A DNA stretch of 64,000 nucleotides, from positions 1 through 64,000 of the forward strand of contig JALZWO010000001.1 in NCBI GenBank assembly GCA_023300375.1, written 5' to 3'. The notes below the pieces were generated by a model. It did not search any database. It was not told the origin of the DNA and saw only the letters and a list, made by a program, of their open reading frames with translations. The position numbers were made by a program, and so were the translations under genes. The first letter of the stretch is position 1; each line of letters opens with the position of its first letter. This stretch comes from Granulosicoccus sp. Lineage in GTDB: Bacteria > Pseudomonadota > Gammaproteobacteria > Granulosicoccales > Granulosicoccaceae. This document shows, one piece after another, positions 38,281-48,231 of the stretch.

Positions 38281-39851
38281 AGTAGTGAGCCTCCACCGAC
38301 TGCTTCCATGTTGTATTTGATGATAAACACGACCACGTATAAGACACAGACAAGGCCGACAGTCCCCATTATCGCACTAGGACGATGGAAAAATGGTGTT
38401 TTTTCGTTCGGAGAAGCCATATGTGGCACAGTTGTTAGCAATGGTAGCTCCAAAACGTCAGTAACTGACGATGCAGTCCTGATTCTTGGGTCTAATTTAA
38501 GAAATACCACAAGATAGATAAACGGCAATACAGTTGCCAAAACAATACCCGCCAGCACTATGTGTGCGAAACGCAAGCCGTTCGGTCTGGCTGGAAAATT
38601 CGCCGGTTGATGTATCCTGTAGAGAACACCTTGCTTCTCAGCTCCGAGAGTCATTGTCAAACGTGCATTTTCTTGCTGACTGAGAAGATCTTCGTAAAAT
38701 CTCTTGTTAATCTCATAGTCTCTAGACAGCTCCGACATCTGACGCTCAACCTGGGAGGACTGCGTAGAACGCTCGATTTCCTTCTCCAGCAGAACCTGAA
38801 CTTGACGCATCTTTGCCTGTAGCGATTCTGCCTCTGACGCCGTACGTGAAAGATCACTACGTAATTGCTGGTAGACCGGGCTCAGGCTGGCAGAACCTGT
38901 GAAAGTATTGCCACCCACGTTGAAAACCGCTTGACCAGTGCCTTGCTGAGAGACATTTGTCGCTCTGTTTTGCGCTGCTTGCTTTGTATCTTCGATTTGT
39001 TGACGCAACCGGACAATATCTGGGTAGTCATCTGTATAAGACAAGCTGAGTAGGTCTATCTCAGATTGTAAACGGACAATTTGGTCTCTGGTTTGACCCA
39101 ACTGATAGTCGCGGGCGAGAGTAGACGACTCGCTGGACAGCTCGTTTTGTAACGAACGACGCCGTTGGTCAGCCTGGGCGAACTGAATAGATGTCTGCTC
39201 AAAAGAACGTTGCAGCTCAACAATACGAGCATTGACATTGCCTTCAGTTGTAGGACTCATTCCTGGATGCTGGCTTTGAAAACTCTCCAACCGCCCTTCC
39301 GCGTCTTCAAGCTTGTTTCGGTAAGTCTCAACTTGACTGATAATGAACTCAAAGGCTTCAGTTGTCTCAACGGTGGAGGAGTCCATCGTTTTTTGTAGAA
39401 ATAGGTCAGCGTAAAGACTCGCCACCTGAAAAGCTAACGCCGGATCGTCATCGAAATACTCAATCTGTAGCAACTGATTATTGCTGTTGTGTATCGAAGT
39501 GGCATCCGTCAAGTCGTCGCGAGCCTCTTCGCGATCAGCCGCTGAGGTTGACGAATTGGTATAGCCCACCTCGTCAAGGATTCGATCGACGATGTCTGAG
39601 GCAAAAAGCTCTTCCTTCGCCACGTTGGCCTTATCACGGTTAGCGACCTGTTCAGCGCCAATTATGGGAGCCACGAGATTACTGTCATCCACATAAATCT
39701 GCACTGAGGAGGTGTATTTCTTTTGCCACAAAAAGCCTGTGATCATGAACAATAGGCTTATCAAGCAAAATATGGCCAAGAGAGTGCCGGCCCTTGACGC
39801 TGCTTCCCTAGAGAGCAGAGGTACTGCCTCGTCGAGCGTTATGTTACTCAT
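38277..39851 (-). CDS. Polysaccharide chain-length regulator (GumC/Wzz type)
   Basis: A 524-residue inner-membrane protein: membrane segment near 22-43, a long periplasmic region with coiled coils (about 170-400) and a second segment near 425-447 preceded by the proline-rich PANFPARPNGLR. A third hydrophobic segment lies near the C-terminus, so the tail should be outside or re-entrant, unlike simple Wzz. There is no fused kinase; the BY-kinase-like partner is the next gene, overlapping by 4 bases. Confidence 0.87.
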   Translation of the reverse strand: MSNITLDEAVPLLSREAASRAGTLLAIFCLISLLFMITGFLWQKKYTSSVQIYVDDSNLVAPIIGAEQVANRDKANVAKEELFASDIVDRILDEVGYTNSSTSAADREEARDDLTDATSIHNSNNQLLQIEYFDDDPALAFQVASLYADLFLQKTMDSSTVETTEAFEFIISQVETYRNKLEDAEGRLESFQSQHPGMSPTTEGNVNARIVELQRSFEQTSIQFAQADQRRRSLQNELSSESSTLARDYQLGQTRDQIVRLQSEIDLLSLSYTDDYPDIVRLRQQIEDTKQAAQNRATNVSQQGTGQAVFNVGGNTFTGSASLSPVYQQLRSDLSRTASEAESLQAKMRQVQVLLEKEIERSTQSSQVERQMSELSRDYEINKRFYEDLLSQQENARLTMTLGAEKQGVLYRIHQPANFPARPNGLRFAHIVLAGIVLATVLPFIYLVVFLKLDPRIRTASSVTDVLELPLLTTVPHMASPNEKTPFFHRPSAIMGTVGLVCVLYVVVFIIKYNMEAVGGGSLL

Positions 39852-39914
39852 AATAAAGTTCTTCTTTAATGATTAGTATTCGGTTGGCTCAGTGCTTTTG
39901 CAAAGTTGCTTTCG

Positions 39915-40544
39915 TTAGAAACGACGTTCCGGTATGGTAATCACATCGCCCGGAATGAGCTGATAGTTAGTATCGAGTAACCCGCTAGACAAGATGTCCT
40001 GAAGGTACACGTCGAAAGTGCGGGCTACTCCATCTATTGTTCGGTACAGCTTTGCAGAGTTAGGCGAAGCAAACTCGTTGGTCCCCCCTGCTTCTAGTAC
40101 AAGATCGATTACGGTCATTCCATCTCGGTGTTGGATAGACTTGGGATCGGCAACGCCGCCTACTACCCGGACTCTGTTCTGGAATTCCGCACTAGGAATT
40201 TCCTGAATGATTACTGAGACGCGAGGCGTCCTAATAAATTGAGAAAGCTTCTGTTCTGTAATTTTGGAGATTTCTGTAGGGGTTTGACCACCCGCCAGAA
40301 TATCGCCGGCCAGCGGCACTGAAATGAACCCATCAGGCCGAACAGGCACTGTTACCGACAAATCTGGGTTCTTCCAAACACTCACACTGACGATATCACC
40401 GGAGCCCAATCTGAATTCCGGCGCGGTTTTTGTACTAATTTCGGGAGGACGCTCGTTTTCTGACAACGGGCCTCTAGCTCCAACACATCCAGTCAGAGTT
40501 AGTACCAGTGCGAAAAATGCCGTCAAAAAATACTTTTTATCCAT
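39915..40544 (-). CDS. Polysaccharide export outer-membrane lipoprotein (Wza type)
   Basis: A 209-residue protein with a lipoprotein signal (lipobox LTGC, cysteine 20), the Poly_export domain starting FRLGSGDIVSVSVWKNPDLS and one SLBB domain near 115-200. It is shorter than E. coli Wza, lacking the C-terminal helix that forms the outer-membrane pore, so the neighbouring beta-barrel may supply it (inference). It is the first gene of the minus-strand polysaccharide run; a GGAGG lies 12 bases before the ATG. Confidence 0.9.
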   Translation of the reverse strand: MDKKYFLTAFFALVLTLTGCVGARGPLSENERPPEISTKTAPEFRLGSGDIVSVSVWKNPDLSVTVPVRPDGFISVPLAGDILAGGQTPTEISKITEQKLSQFIRTPRVSVIIQEIPSAEFQNRVRVVGGVADPKSIQHRDGMTVIDLVLEAGGTNEFASPNSAKLYRTIDGVARTFDVYLQDILSSGLLDTNYQLIPGDVITIPERRF

Positions 40545-40870
40545 CTGTTAAAAGTGCCTCCAAGACACACCAACTTGTTCAAATTGCCGATAAAAATGAA
40601 TATGTTGAAACCAAACACATACTCTTCGAAAATAGATCGGGATCTGTAGGACATATATGCTTCAATTACACGCCTTGACCTACACAACCAAACCTGACTC
40701 TGTTGTTAACGACCCCATTCGCTAATTTGTGCAGAGTTTACTTTCAATTTCGCTCAGCATCACTAACTAGTCTACAAAATTAAGGAAATAAATGAGTCCG
40801 AATGGTCACAACTCACCCAACAAATTATGTTTCACTGCCTTTGGCACCCAATCTGGGCTAAGGTTCTATT
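40545..40870. promoter_or_regulatory. Divergent control region between Wza-type and J-domain genes
   Basis: A 326-base, A+T-rich gap between two divergent genes, which must hold promoters for both the polysaccharide run and the J-domain gene. An AAGG lies 8 bases before the J-domain ATG. I could not pick convincing -35/-10 pairs and see no long inverted repeat. Confidence 0.5.
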
Positions 40871-41479
40871 ATGGCCACGGATAATTTACAAACAAAAAGT
40901 TTCGCTCATCACTACGAGCAACTTGAGCTCCACGACAGAGCCAACTGGGAACTCGCCCGCGCTAATTACAGGCGTCTGGTGCATCTATGGCACCCAGATC
41001 GCTTTGCACAGCGCCCAAGAGAAAGAGCTCACGCCCAACAACAATTCATTAACCTTACGAAATCTTACAACGTGCTACGTAATTTCTACCGTAAAAATAA
41101 ACGTCTGCCTTTTGAAACTGCTTCAGCGACCATAAATGGTGAGTCGGAAAGCAGTATGAACAATACGTTTGATGAACAGGGCTTAGATAATACACCTCCT
41201 CCGGAGGTAGATGCCGGCATACTCGCCCGTGATCCGGCCGATCGGGAGAAAAAGATCAGCCCAAAGAGCATGCAAAAGCTCGGCTGGCTCATGGCTGGAG
41301 GCGCGATTATTTTCGGTACAATATTGCTCTTCTTGGTGATCGACAAGAGAGCTAATCAGGCTACCGCCCAACAAGGCAGAGAAGTGGTTAAGGAGGCTCC
41401 AAACAGCGAATTTTTACCAAGCGCATCTGAATTACGTCGCGCTCAAACTCGCGGTGCATTCGTAAAACCCACTAGATAG
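40871..41479 (+). CDS. Membrane-anchored J-domain protein
   Basis: A 202-residue protein with an N-terminal J-domain (about residues 13-75): HYEQLEL start, the HPD tripeptide at 41-43 and the helix III segment INLTKSYNVLRN. A polar linker follows, then one membrane segment at about 138-157 and a 45-residue polar tail. It should recruit DnaK to the inner face of the membrane. It lacks the G/F, zinc-finger and C-terminal substrate domains, so it is a type III J-protein with a specialised client. It lies on the plus strand inside the otherwise minus-strand polysaccharide locus. Confidence 0.82.
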   Translation: MATDNLQTKSFAHHYEQLELHDRANWELARANYRRLVHLWHPDRFAQRPRERAHAQQQFINLTKSYNVLRNFYRKNKRLPFETASATINGESESSMNNTFDEQGLDNTPPPEVDAGILARDPADREKKISPKSMQKLGWLMAGGAIIFGTILLFLVIDKRANQATAQQGREVVKEAPNSEFLPSASELRRAQTRGAFVKPTR

Positions 41480-41481
41480 TG
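41466..41481 (+). terminator. Short hairpin overlapping the J-domain stop codon
   Basis: CCCACT and AGTGGG around AGAT form a short perfect stem spanning the stop codon, followed by CTTTACC. Stem and T-run are both too short for a confident intrinsic terminator. Confidence 0.3.
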
Positions 41482-41511
41482 GGCTTTACCACCGCCAAAG
41501 GCGTTGGTACA

Positions 41512-41571
41512 GTCCATCAGCACAATACACAGGCACAATAAACCTGCTTGCCTGCTTTGTGCTGAATGGAC
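41512..41571. repeat. Nested inverted repeat between convergent genes
   Basis: Outer arms GTCCATCAGCACAA and TTGTGCTGAATGGAC match over 14 bases with one extra base; inside them CAGGCA and TGCCTG form a second stem. The whole can fold into one long interrupted hairpin of 60 bases. It lies in the 303-base gap between the convergent J-domain and sugar-transferase genes (41480-41782), which otherwise holds only a tandem AACTGCACCT pair near 41575 and no gene. It could be a shared terminator or a small non-coding repeat element. Confidence 0.6.
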
Positions 41572-41782
41572 GGACAACTGCACCTAACTGCACCTAACAT
41601 TTTGTGCATTCGAGAAATGTTTTACCGAGTGACTAGAAGCGGAAAAACTCCGTCAAGTCTTGGAAAAAGCGTTGATTAAACACACGCCATCGCTGCAACA
41701 ACCTTCACGATGTTTTACGATTTCATACCCGTAAAATCGGCAATTAACGAACAAATTACCGCGCTATTGCAAAACTAGAGCT

Positions 41783-43195
41783 CTACCGAGCTCCTTTGCC
41801 AAACAAAACAACCTCAGCAGTTTGACAAAGAATCAACATATCAAGAAAGATGGTGTGGTTCTTTATGTAGTACAAATCGAACTCTTGCTTTTGTACTGAA
41901 TCTTTCATCGAGGCGCCGTATGGGTAACAAACTTGAGCCCAACCGGTAATTCCCGGCTTCACGGCATGCCTCTCCCTGTAATAAGGTATTGATTCACTGA
42001 GCTGCTCAACAAAGTGTGGCCGTTCAGGTCGCGGGCCGACAAAACTCATATCGCCACTGAGTACATTAAGTATCTGAGGGAGTTCGTCGATGCGGGTATT
42101 GCGGATGAATTCTCCAACCCGCGTCACGCGCGAATCGTTCTTGGTTGCCCATTGCGCGCCGCCTTTACTCTCCGCATCTGTGCTCATACTTCTAAATTTA
42201 AGCACCTCAAAAGGACGACCCAGATACCCCACTCTTATCTGTTTGTACATAATAGGGGCACTCGGACCGTCTTCGATTTTGATCGCAATAGCTGCCAACA
42301 GCATAAACGGCCAGGTGATCGCGATGATCAATCCGCTGGCAATCACGTCGAACATCCGTTTAGTGATATCAACGAACGCGCCTCTTGCAAATCCATCAGA
42401 GTAGATGAGCCAATCTGGCCGCAGGATGTCTAGTGGTAGCTTCCCCTGCTCGCGTTCAAAGAAGCTCAGAAGATCAATGACGTCTAAACCATGCAGTTTG
42501 CACTCTAGCAGCTCATCCAGAGGCAAACTGCCACGTCGTTCATCAGCAGCCACGACGATTTCGTCAATATTGTTTTCGATAGCGAATTCAAGCAGGGTTT
42601 TGTCACCTTGCTCGACCAATAACTCGCTACTTACTGTGGTGCCTGCGTCCGTAGAAAGTGGTACGTATCCAACGATACGAAATCCCCGCCTGTCCACTCG
42701 ACGTCGAAGTCGTCGAGCGATTGAGCCTGCCTTTTCTCCAGCGCCCAGCACTAACACTCTAATTTTCAGGATATCGCGGTCTACGTAGTAGAAAAACATA
42801 GGACGGATAGTACCCACCATAAAAAACGCGATGATGATTGCCAAGGCGAAGACACCACGCCCCAACTTTAGCGGAGGGATGAGGTAATAAAGCAGTGCCA
42901 AAATTGCGGCACCACAGAGGAACCCGATGACCGAGCGCAGAAATACGCCAAGTATTCCCCCACGAAAGCGACTTTGATAGAGCCCCATTGCCATCATCGT
43001 GACCGGCATAACAGTACCAAACAGTAAAGAGGTCAACAAAGGAGACCCGATACTGGACACTTGGGTTATTTGCGAACCATCAAAGCGCACGTAGGCTGCA
43101 ATGAACACAGCCACCACGCAGATGCAAAATTCCAAAAGTGCCAACAATAAAAATGGCACCCTTAGATGCATTTTAAAAAATTTAAATGATCCCAA
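41783..43195 (-). CDS. Initiating sugar-phosphate transferase (polyprenyl glycosylphosphotransferase)
   Basis: A membrane protein of about 470 residues: four N-terminal membrane segments, a CoA-binding-like middle domain (VLVLGAGEKAGSIARRL), a fifth segment after KRMFDVIAS and the catalytic domain with PIMYKQIRVGYLGRPFEVLKFRSM, RVTRVGEFIRNTRIDELPQ and VGPRPERPHFV. It transfers the first sugar phosphate to undecaprenyl phosphate. The start is uncertain: TTG at 43195 has GGA five bases upstream and fits the family N-terminus; ATG at 43171 and an open frame to 43291 are alternatives. It is separated from the other minus-strand genes by the J-domain gene. Confidence 0.87.
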   Translation of the reverse strand: MGSFKFFKMHLRVPFLLLALLEFCICVVAVFIAAYVRFDGSQITQVSSIGSPLLTSLLFGTVMPVTMMAMGLYQSRFRGGILGVFLRSVIGFLCGAAILALLYYLIPPLKLGRGVFALAIIIAFFMVGTIRPMFFYYVDRDILKIRVLVLGAGEKAGSIARRLRRRVDRRGFRIVGYVPLSTDAGTTVSSELLVEQGDKTLLEFAIENNIDEIVVAADERRGSLPLDELLECKLHGLDVIDLLSFFEREQGKLPLDILRPDWLIYSDGFARGAFVDITKRMFDVIASGLIIAITWPFMLLAAIAIKIEDGPSAPIMYKQIRVGYLGRPFEVLKFRSMSTDAESKGGAQWATKNDSRVTRVGEFIRNTRIDELPQILNVLSGDMSFVGPRPERPHFVEQLSESIPYYRERHAVKPGITGWAQVCYPYGASMKDSVQKQEFDLYYIKNHTIFLDMLILCQTAEVVLFGKGAR

Positions 43196-43510
43196 AATTT
43201 TCCATTTTCCCAATAATTCGGTGTGCCACATTGAAGCATGTGGACGATCTGTGCAGTTTACCGCTACAACTATGCCAACTGGGCAGAACAATTCGCTGAA
43301 TCGTAAAGATACCCTTGCCGATCTAACAGTTCGGCCGCGATGATTATATGGTCAGATGCTTGCTTCAACACAAACTGTTGACATCCTTTTACACAATCTG
43401 TTGGACGTTCCATATCTGGCAAGGCGCTACATTCGAGTATAATCTTGGCCGCTACCTTTTAAGTGGGACCTACCCTGTCGAACACTTCTAAACGAGACCC
43501 TTCGCAAATC

Positions 43511-44791
43511 ATGTTCCAAATCGCCAACAACGACACCATTGCAATCATCGGCTTGGGTTATGTCGGACTACCACTCGCTGTGGAGTTCGCAAAAAACTAT
43601 CCCACCATCGGCTTCGATATTTACAAAGAGAGAATCGATGAGCTGCAATCAGGTTTTGATAAAACCTTGGAAGTATCTGCTGAAGAGTTAGCAGAGGCTA
43701 CCAATATGCAATACACCCACAACATAAAAGACTTGTCCGATTGCAAAGTGTTTATCGTCACCGTGCCAACGCCTATCAACAGACATAAACAACCTGATCT
43801 TACCCCACTGATCAAAGCCAGTGAATCCATTGGCAAAGTGATGAAGCGTGGATGTGTGGTGATTTATGAGTCAACTGTGTACCCCGGCGCCACTGAAGAA
43901 GTGTGCATTCCCATTCTCGAACGTGAGTCTGGCTTAGTCTTTAACACCGACTTTTTCGCAGGGTACAGCCCAGAGCGTATCAACCCGGGGGATAAAGAGC
44001 ATCGTGTCAGCACGATCATGAAGGTAACATCAGGATCAACACCTGAAGTCGGCAAAGCTGTTGATGATCTTTACAAGCGCATCATTACCGCGGGCACCCA
44101 CCTGGCAAGCTCTATTAAAGTAGCTGAGGCTGCCAAGGTTATCGAAAACACGCAACGAGACCTCAATATTGCCCTGATAAATGAGTTAGCTCTAATATTT
44201 GATAGGCTCGATATTGACACCTTAGAAGTCCTAGAAGCTGCCGGCACTAAGTGGAACTTCTTGAACTTCAGACCAGGCTTGGTAGGAGGCCATTGTATTA
44301 GCGTCGATCCCTATTACCTGACTCACAAAGCGCAGGAAATTGGCTACCACCCACAAGTTATATTGTCTGGCCGGCAAATAAATGACGGCATGGGAGCCTT
44401 CGTTGCAGAACGCATCATTAAGATGCTTACACGCAAACGCATTCATGTGGTCGGTGCAAACGTCCTTATATTGGGCTTAGCATTTAAGGAAAACTGTCCT
44501 GACCTAAGAAATACACGAGTCGTAGACATTGTTGGAGAGCTAGAGCATTACCACGCCAATGTCGATGTTTTCGACCCCTGGGTCAACAAAGAAGAAGCTC
44601 AAAACGAATATGGCCTAGCGCCAATAGATGCACCTGCTGCAGGAACCTACGACGCAATCATCCTGGCCGTGGCCCACAACCAATTTCTGGAATTGGGTGT
44701 TGATGCCATACGCGCGTTCGGAAAACCTGACAATATACTCTATGACATTAAAAGCGTACTACCTAAAGACGCTGTTGATGCTCGTTTGTAG
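43511..44791 (+). CDS. UDP-N-acetylhexosamine 6-dehydrogenase (TviB/WbpO type)
   Basis: I start at ATG 43511 ([19 protein letters not shown], the usual N-terminus), giving 426 residues; GTG at 43463 is possible. The Rossmann motif GLGYVGLP, the [10 protein letters not shown] loop and the catalytic cysteine in [15 protein letters not shown] are intact, and [12 protein letters not shown] marks the C-terminal domain. The branch is that of UDP-GalNAc/GlcNAc dehydrogenases and not simple UDP-glucose dehydrogenases. It oxidises C6 to a uronic acid with two NAD+. Confidence 0.87.
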   Translation: MFQIANNDTIAIIGLGYVGLPLAVEFAKNYPTIGFDIYKERIDELQSGFDKTLEVSAEELAEATNMQYTHNIKDLSDCKVFIVTVPTPINRHKQPDLTPLIKASESIGKVMKRGCVVIYESTVYPGATEEVCIPILERESGLVFNTDFFAGYSPERINPGDKEHRVSTIMKVTSGSTPEVGKAVDDLYKRIITAGTHLASSIKVAEAAKVIENTQRDLNIALINELALIFDRLDIDTLEVLEAAGTKWNFLNFRPGLVGGHCISVDPYYLTHKAQEIGYHPQVILSGRQINDGMGAFVAERIIKMLTRKRIHVVGANVLILGLAFKENCPDLRNTRVVDIVGELEHYHANVDVFDPWVNKEEAQNEYGLAPIDAPAAGTYDAIILAVAHNQFLELGVDAIRAFGKPDNILYDIKSVLPKDAVDARL

Positions 44792-44857
44792 CGCCTACAC
44801 AAAACGTGTCAAAGATCATATCTCTTCCCAAATAACCGCTAAGACCACAGCTCCATT

Positions 44858-45865
44858 ATGAAAGTCTTGATAACAGGTACAGCCGGATTCATCGGTTCAA
44901 CACTCGCCCTTAAGCTACTTGCTCGTGGCGACGAGGTCATCGGCATTGACAATGTCAACGATTACTATGACGTCAACTTAAAACTTGCCAGATTAGAACG
45001 AGTCAAGGCACATGCAGGCTTTACAGAGGTGCGCGGCAACCTTGAAGACAAAGAGCTGATGGAAGCCACGTTTCGCAAACATCAGCCACAGCGGGTTGTA
45101 AATCTTGCAGCACAAGCAGGCGTTAGATACTCACTAGAAAATCCACAGGCGTACATCGATGCAAATGTTGTGGGTTTTACCAATGTTTTAGAAAATTGCA
45201 GGCACACGAAAGTTGAACATCTGGTTTATGCATCAACTAGCTCTGTTTATGGCAATCACACAAACATGCCATTCTCAATTCACGAGTCTGTAGATCACCC
45301 TGTAAGTTTGTATGCGGCTACAAAAAAAGCGAACGAGCTAATGGCTCACACCTATAGCCACCTCTTCCAGCTGCCAACAACAGGCCTGCGATTTTTCACG
45401 GTATACGGTCCATGGGGGCGTCCTGACATGGCACTGTTCTTATTCACCAAGAACATACTCGCTGGTAAGCCTATTGATGTATTTAACTACGGAAAGCACA
45501 AGCGTGACTTCACCTATGTTGAGGACATTGTAGAGGGTGTTATGCGAACACTAGACAATGCAGCGACGCCTAACGAACAATGGGACAGTAACGCACCTGA
45601 CCCCGCTACAAGCTCTGCACCATTCCGTATCTATAATATAGGCAACAACGAGCCTGTTGATCTGGAACACTACATCAGCACCCTTGAGTCTTGCTTGAAC
45701 CGCACAGCAGAAAAAAACCTGATGCCGCTGCAGGCTGGCGATGTACCAGACACTTATGCCGATGTGAGTGATCTAGTGCGCGATGTTAACTACAAGCCCA
45801 ATACCAGCGTGGAAGACGGCATATCCAAGTTCGTTGACTGGTATCTGGATTATTACAAGGTTTAA
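44858..45865 (+). CDS. NAD-dependent epimerase, UDP-glucuronate 4-epimerase family
   Basis: A 335-residue short-chain dehydrogenase with [12 protein letters not shown] for NAD binding and the catalytic STSSVYG and YAATKKANE (YXXXK). The pattern [16 protein letters not shown] and [15 protein letters not shown] is that of UDP-glucuronate 4-epimerases. Together with the dehydrogenase 66 bases upstream it should supply a galacturonic-type activated sugar for the polymer; the exact N-acetylation state is open. Confidence 0.87.
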   Translation: MKVLITGTAGFIGSTLALKLLARGDEVIGIDNVNDYYDVNLKLARLERVKAHAGFTEVRGNLEDKELMEATFRKHQPQRVVNLAAQAGVRYSLENPQAYIDANVVGFTNVLENCRHTKVEHLVYASTSSVYGNHTNMPFSIHESVDHPVSLYAATKKANELMAHTYSHLFQLPTTGLRFFTVYGPWGRPDMALFLFTKNILAGKPIDVFNYGKHKRDFTYVEDIVEGVMRTLDNAATPNEQWDSNAPDPATSSAPFRIYNIGNNEPVDLEHYISTLESCLNRTAEKNLMPLQAGDVPDTYADVSDLVRDVNYKPNTSVEDGISKFVDWYLDYYKV

Positions 45866-45912
45866 ACGCAAGACCGAAAGACATTTTCTGAGGCGATAGA
45901 AAACTGAGAAAT

Positions 45913-45997
45913 GTCATTCTCGCGAAGAGCTGTCATTCCCGCGAAGGCGGGAATCTTGTGTTTAGAACGCCATGCCCCGCCTTCTTAGGGATGACAC
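45913..45997. repeat. Short palindromic intergenic repeat (GTCATTCCCGCG type)
   Basis: A near-direct pair GTCATTCTCGCGAAG / GTCATTCCCGCGAAG (19 bases apart), the perfect palindrome ATTCCCGC-GAAG-GCGGGAAT at 45935-45954, and an inverted, decayed copy at about 45974-45997 (GCCCCGCCTTCTTAGGGATGACAC). The whole resembles the GTCATTCCCGCGAAGGCGGG repeats found many times in some proteobacterial genomes. It lies 47 bases after the epimerase gene in a convergent gap and may end transcription. Confidence 0.7.
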
Positions 45998-46085
45998 ACT
46001 AAAGAATGTTCCCATTCAAGACAAGGCTTGAAAGTCCGTATAACGCAATAACATCAAACACAAACAGGCGTTTGTACTTGATACA

Positions 46086-46874
46086 TCAAATCCATCCACG
46101 GGCTTTGTAAGCTGCTAATGCGACGATTTCGTGCAGCCATTTATTGAATTTCACCACAGCCGTGGTTTGTGGCACCGATGCCCATAATGGAATATCAGGC
46201 AGTGCCTCTCGGTTAACACTGACTGGACAAACATCAATCCCTTTGGGTTCGAGTACTTTGCGAAAAGTATTCAGCGCTCTGGGCATGTGCAAGGCCGATG
46301 TGACTAGCCTTAACTGCCCTACAACGCTCTGAGTTTCTAGCAGGGCTGCAACCTCGACGGCATTGTCTCGAGTAGTAGAAGAATTTGCCTCGCGTAGTAT
46401 CCGATCGTTGCTAATGCCCAATACGTTCCAGTAATTTCCGATGACGTCTGCTTCGCTGATTGTTCTCAATGCACCGCCCGATGCAATCATGACCAACGAA
46501 GGTTCCGCCTGAGCGATTCTTGCCGCGGCGCTGGCACGTGCCAATGTTGATTGACTCATCCTCTCAAATTCGTCAGCAAACGTTACCCGCGAATCAACTC
46601 CGCCGCCAAGCATCACCAAGTGCGAGCCTGCATCGCATTCTATCGAGGCAGGATAGCGATCTTCCAATTTAGTGAGTAGTGGATTCACCACACTTGGGGC
46701 ACCAATTACCAAGCAAACGGTTAGCCAGACAAAGCCCAATAGCAGCACAGGCAACCAGCGCACGTGGCCGCGGCGACCACGCCCCAGCACGACCAACAGC
46801 ACAATAACGAATCCAGAGATGAAGAAAACCAGCGCAGCGGGATCAAGTAGCCAATTTTTAATAAGATCAGTCAT
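46086..46874 (-). CDS. DUF218/YdcF-like membrane protein (ElyC/SanA family)
   Basis: A 262-residue protein with two N-terminal membrane segments (about 12-30 and 38-60) and a DUF218 domain: LVMLGGGVDSR, ASGGALRTISEADV, EANSSTTRDNAVE and VTSALHMPRAL. This is the ElyC layout; ElyC is linked to lipid-carrier and envelope metabolism in E. coli. It is placed after the polysaccharide precursor genes but in the opposite direction, so a role in the locus is only a possibility. Confidence 0.85.
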   Translation of the reverse strand: MTDLIKNWLLDPAALVFFISGFVIVLLVVLGRGRRGHVRWLPVLLLGFVWLTVCLVIGAPSVVNPLLTKLEDRYPASIECDAGSHLVMLGGGVDSRVTFADEFERMSQSTLARASAAARIAQAEPSLVMIASGGALRTISEADVIGNYWNVLGISNDRILREANSSTTRDNAVEVAALLETQSVVGQLRLVTSALHMPRALNTFRKVLEPKGIDVCPVSVNREALPDIPLWASVPQTTAVVKFNKWLHEIVALAAYKARGWI

Positions 46875-47158
46875 GAAAAGACGTTTCTGCCAATAAGTTG
46901 TCGGGGATGCAAAGCGAATAATGAGGGTGGACCGGTCAGAATCTCACAACGGCTTCATCTGCAACATTGTGGCCTGAGAACCCTGCATCTGGATTAGTGT
47001 TAATGGTTAGTATTGTCACCTATTAGCACCACAGGCTTTCAATGCAGTACAAAGCGCCTGAGTTAATAAGTGACATAACGGCCCTGCAGCGTGCTAATTC
47101 GGTCATATTTCCATATAATAGTAAAGAGATTTATCATAAACGCAATTTATATTGAAAA

Positions 47159-48136
47159 ATGGCTAGCCCCGATTCCAGTAATCTGAATCAACATAGACAG
47201 TTGCGCGCCTTCTGCCATGCGGCACAAACGGGCAGTATCTCTAAGGCGGCAGTTCGCCTCAAACTAAGCCAGCCCTCGGTATCTTTGCAAATACAGGCGC
47301 TGGAAAAAGAGCTGGACACCTTGCTGTTCGAGCGTTGTGGCCCCAAAATCAGACTTACACCCGCAGGCGAATTACTGCTGGATATGGCGCAGCCATTGGT
47401 TGACGGATTCTCACGACTGGCAGATAGCTTTGCTGCACGGCTGGGTGATATTCATTCCGGACCGCTGGATATTGCATCAGGTGAAGCAACACTGCTTTAT
47501 ATTCTTCCAGACGTCATCAAAGGGTTTTCAGATGAATACCCGCAAATTGATATCCGTTTGCACAACGTAACGGGGCATGACGGATTAGCGCTACTGCGGG
47601 CAAATGATGTTGATTTTGCTGTTGGCTCTATGATTGATGTGCCAGACGATATGGTCTATCACCCAATCTATGACTACACCCCGTCCTTGATCATGTGTAA
47701 GGGGCACCCCCTAGAGGCAAAAACAGATCTTACGCTAGAGGACATCAGCCCTCATGGACTCATATTACCTCCCAAACATTTGAGTACCTGGAGTGTTATC
47801 GATCTTGTTTTTCAACAGCACGGTGTACCGTACAACGTCGTTCTTGAAGCTGGTGGCTGGGAAGTGATCAAACGATACGTCGAGATTGGTGCTGGCATCA
47901 GTATCGTCACTAGCATTTGCTTACGTGGCTTTGAAAATCTGACTGTTCGCCCAATGGAAAAGTATTTCCCTAATCGTAGTTACGGTGTAGTAGTTCGCCG
48001 AGGCAAATTTTTATCACCACAAGCCAAGCAGTTTCTGCAAATGATGGATGGGGATTTCTTTGCTCGTCAAACAAGTCCACCAACCACAAAGCGAAAAAAT
48101 AGTCACCGCAACGACGAGTTAATTACCCACCTGTGA
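47159..48136 (+). CDS. LysR-family transcriptional regulator (CysB-like)
   Basis: A 325-residue regulator: winged helix-turn-helix at about 12-72 ([20 protein letters not shown]), linker helix and an effector domain beginning [18 protein letters not shown]. The effector domain order is reminiscent of the CysB/Cbl group. The last 25 residues are basic and loosely structured. The target is unknown; the regulated genes of LysR proteins often lie on the other side, here the DUF218 gene. Its 3' end abuts the mnmA frame. Confidence 0.85.
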   Translation: MASPDSSNLNQHRQLRAFCHAAQTGSISKAAVRLKLSQPSVSLQIQALEKELDTLLFERCGPKIRLTPAGELLLDMAQPLVDGFSRLADSFAARLGDIHSGPLDIASGEATLLYILPDVIKGFSDEYPQIDIRLHNVTGHDGLALLRANDVDFAVGSMIDVPDDMVYHPIYDYTPSLIMCKGHPLEAKTDLTLEDISPHGLILPPKHLSTWSVIDLVFQQHGVPYNVVLEAGGWEVIKRYVEIGAGISIVTSICLRGFENLTVRPMEKYFPNRSYGVVVRRGKFLSPQAKQFLQMMDGDFFARQTSPPTTKRKNSHRNDELITHL

Positions 48137-48231
48137 CAGTTACAGAGATGCCTGGACACACCGATCCTGCTGCTCGCGAGTTTCTAAAAACACCGGCAGT
48201 TCCAGCAGCGTTTCGCACAGATCCACACAAT

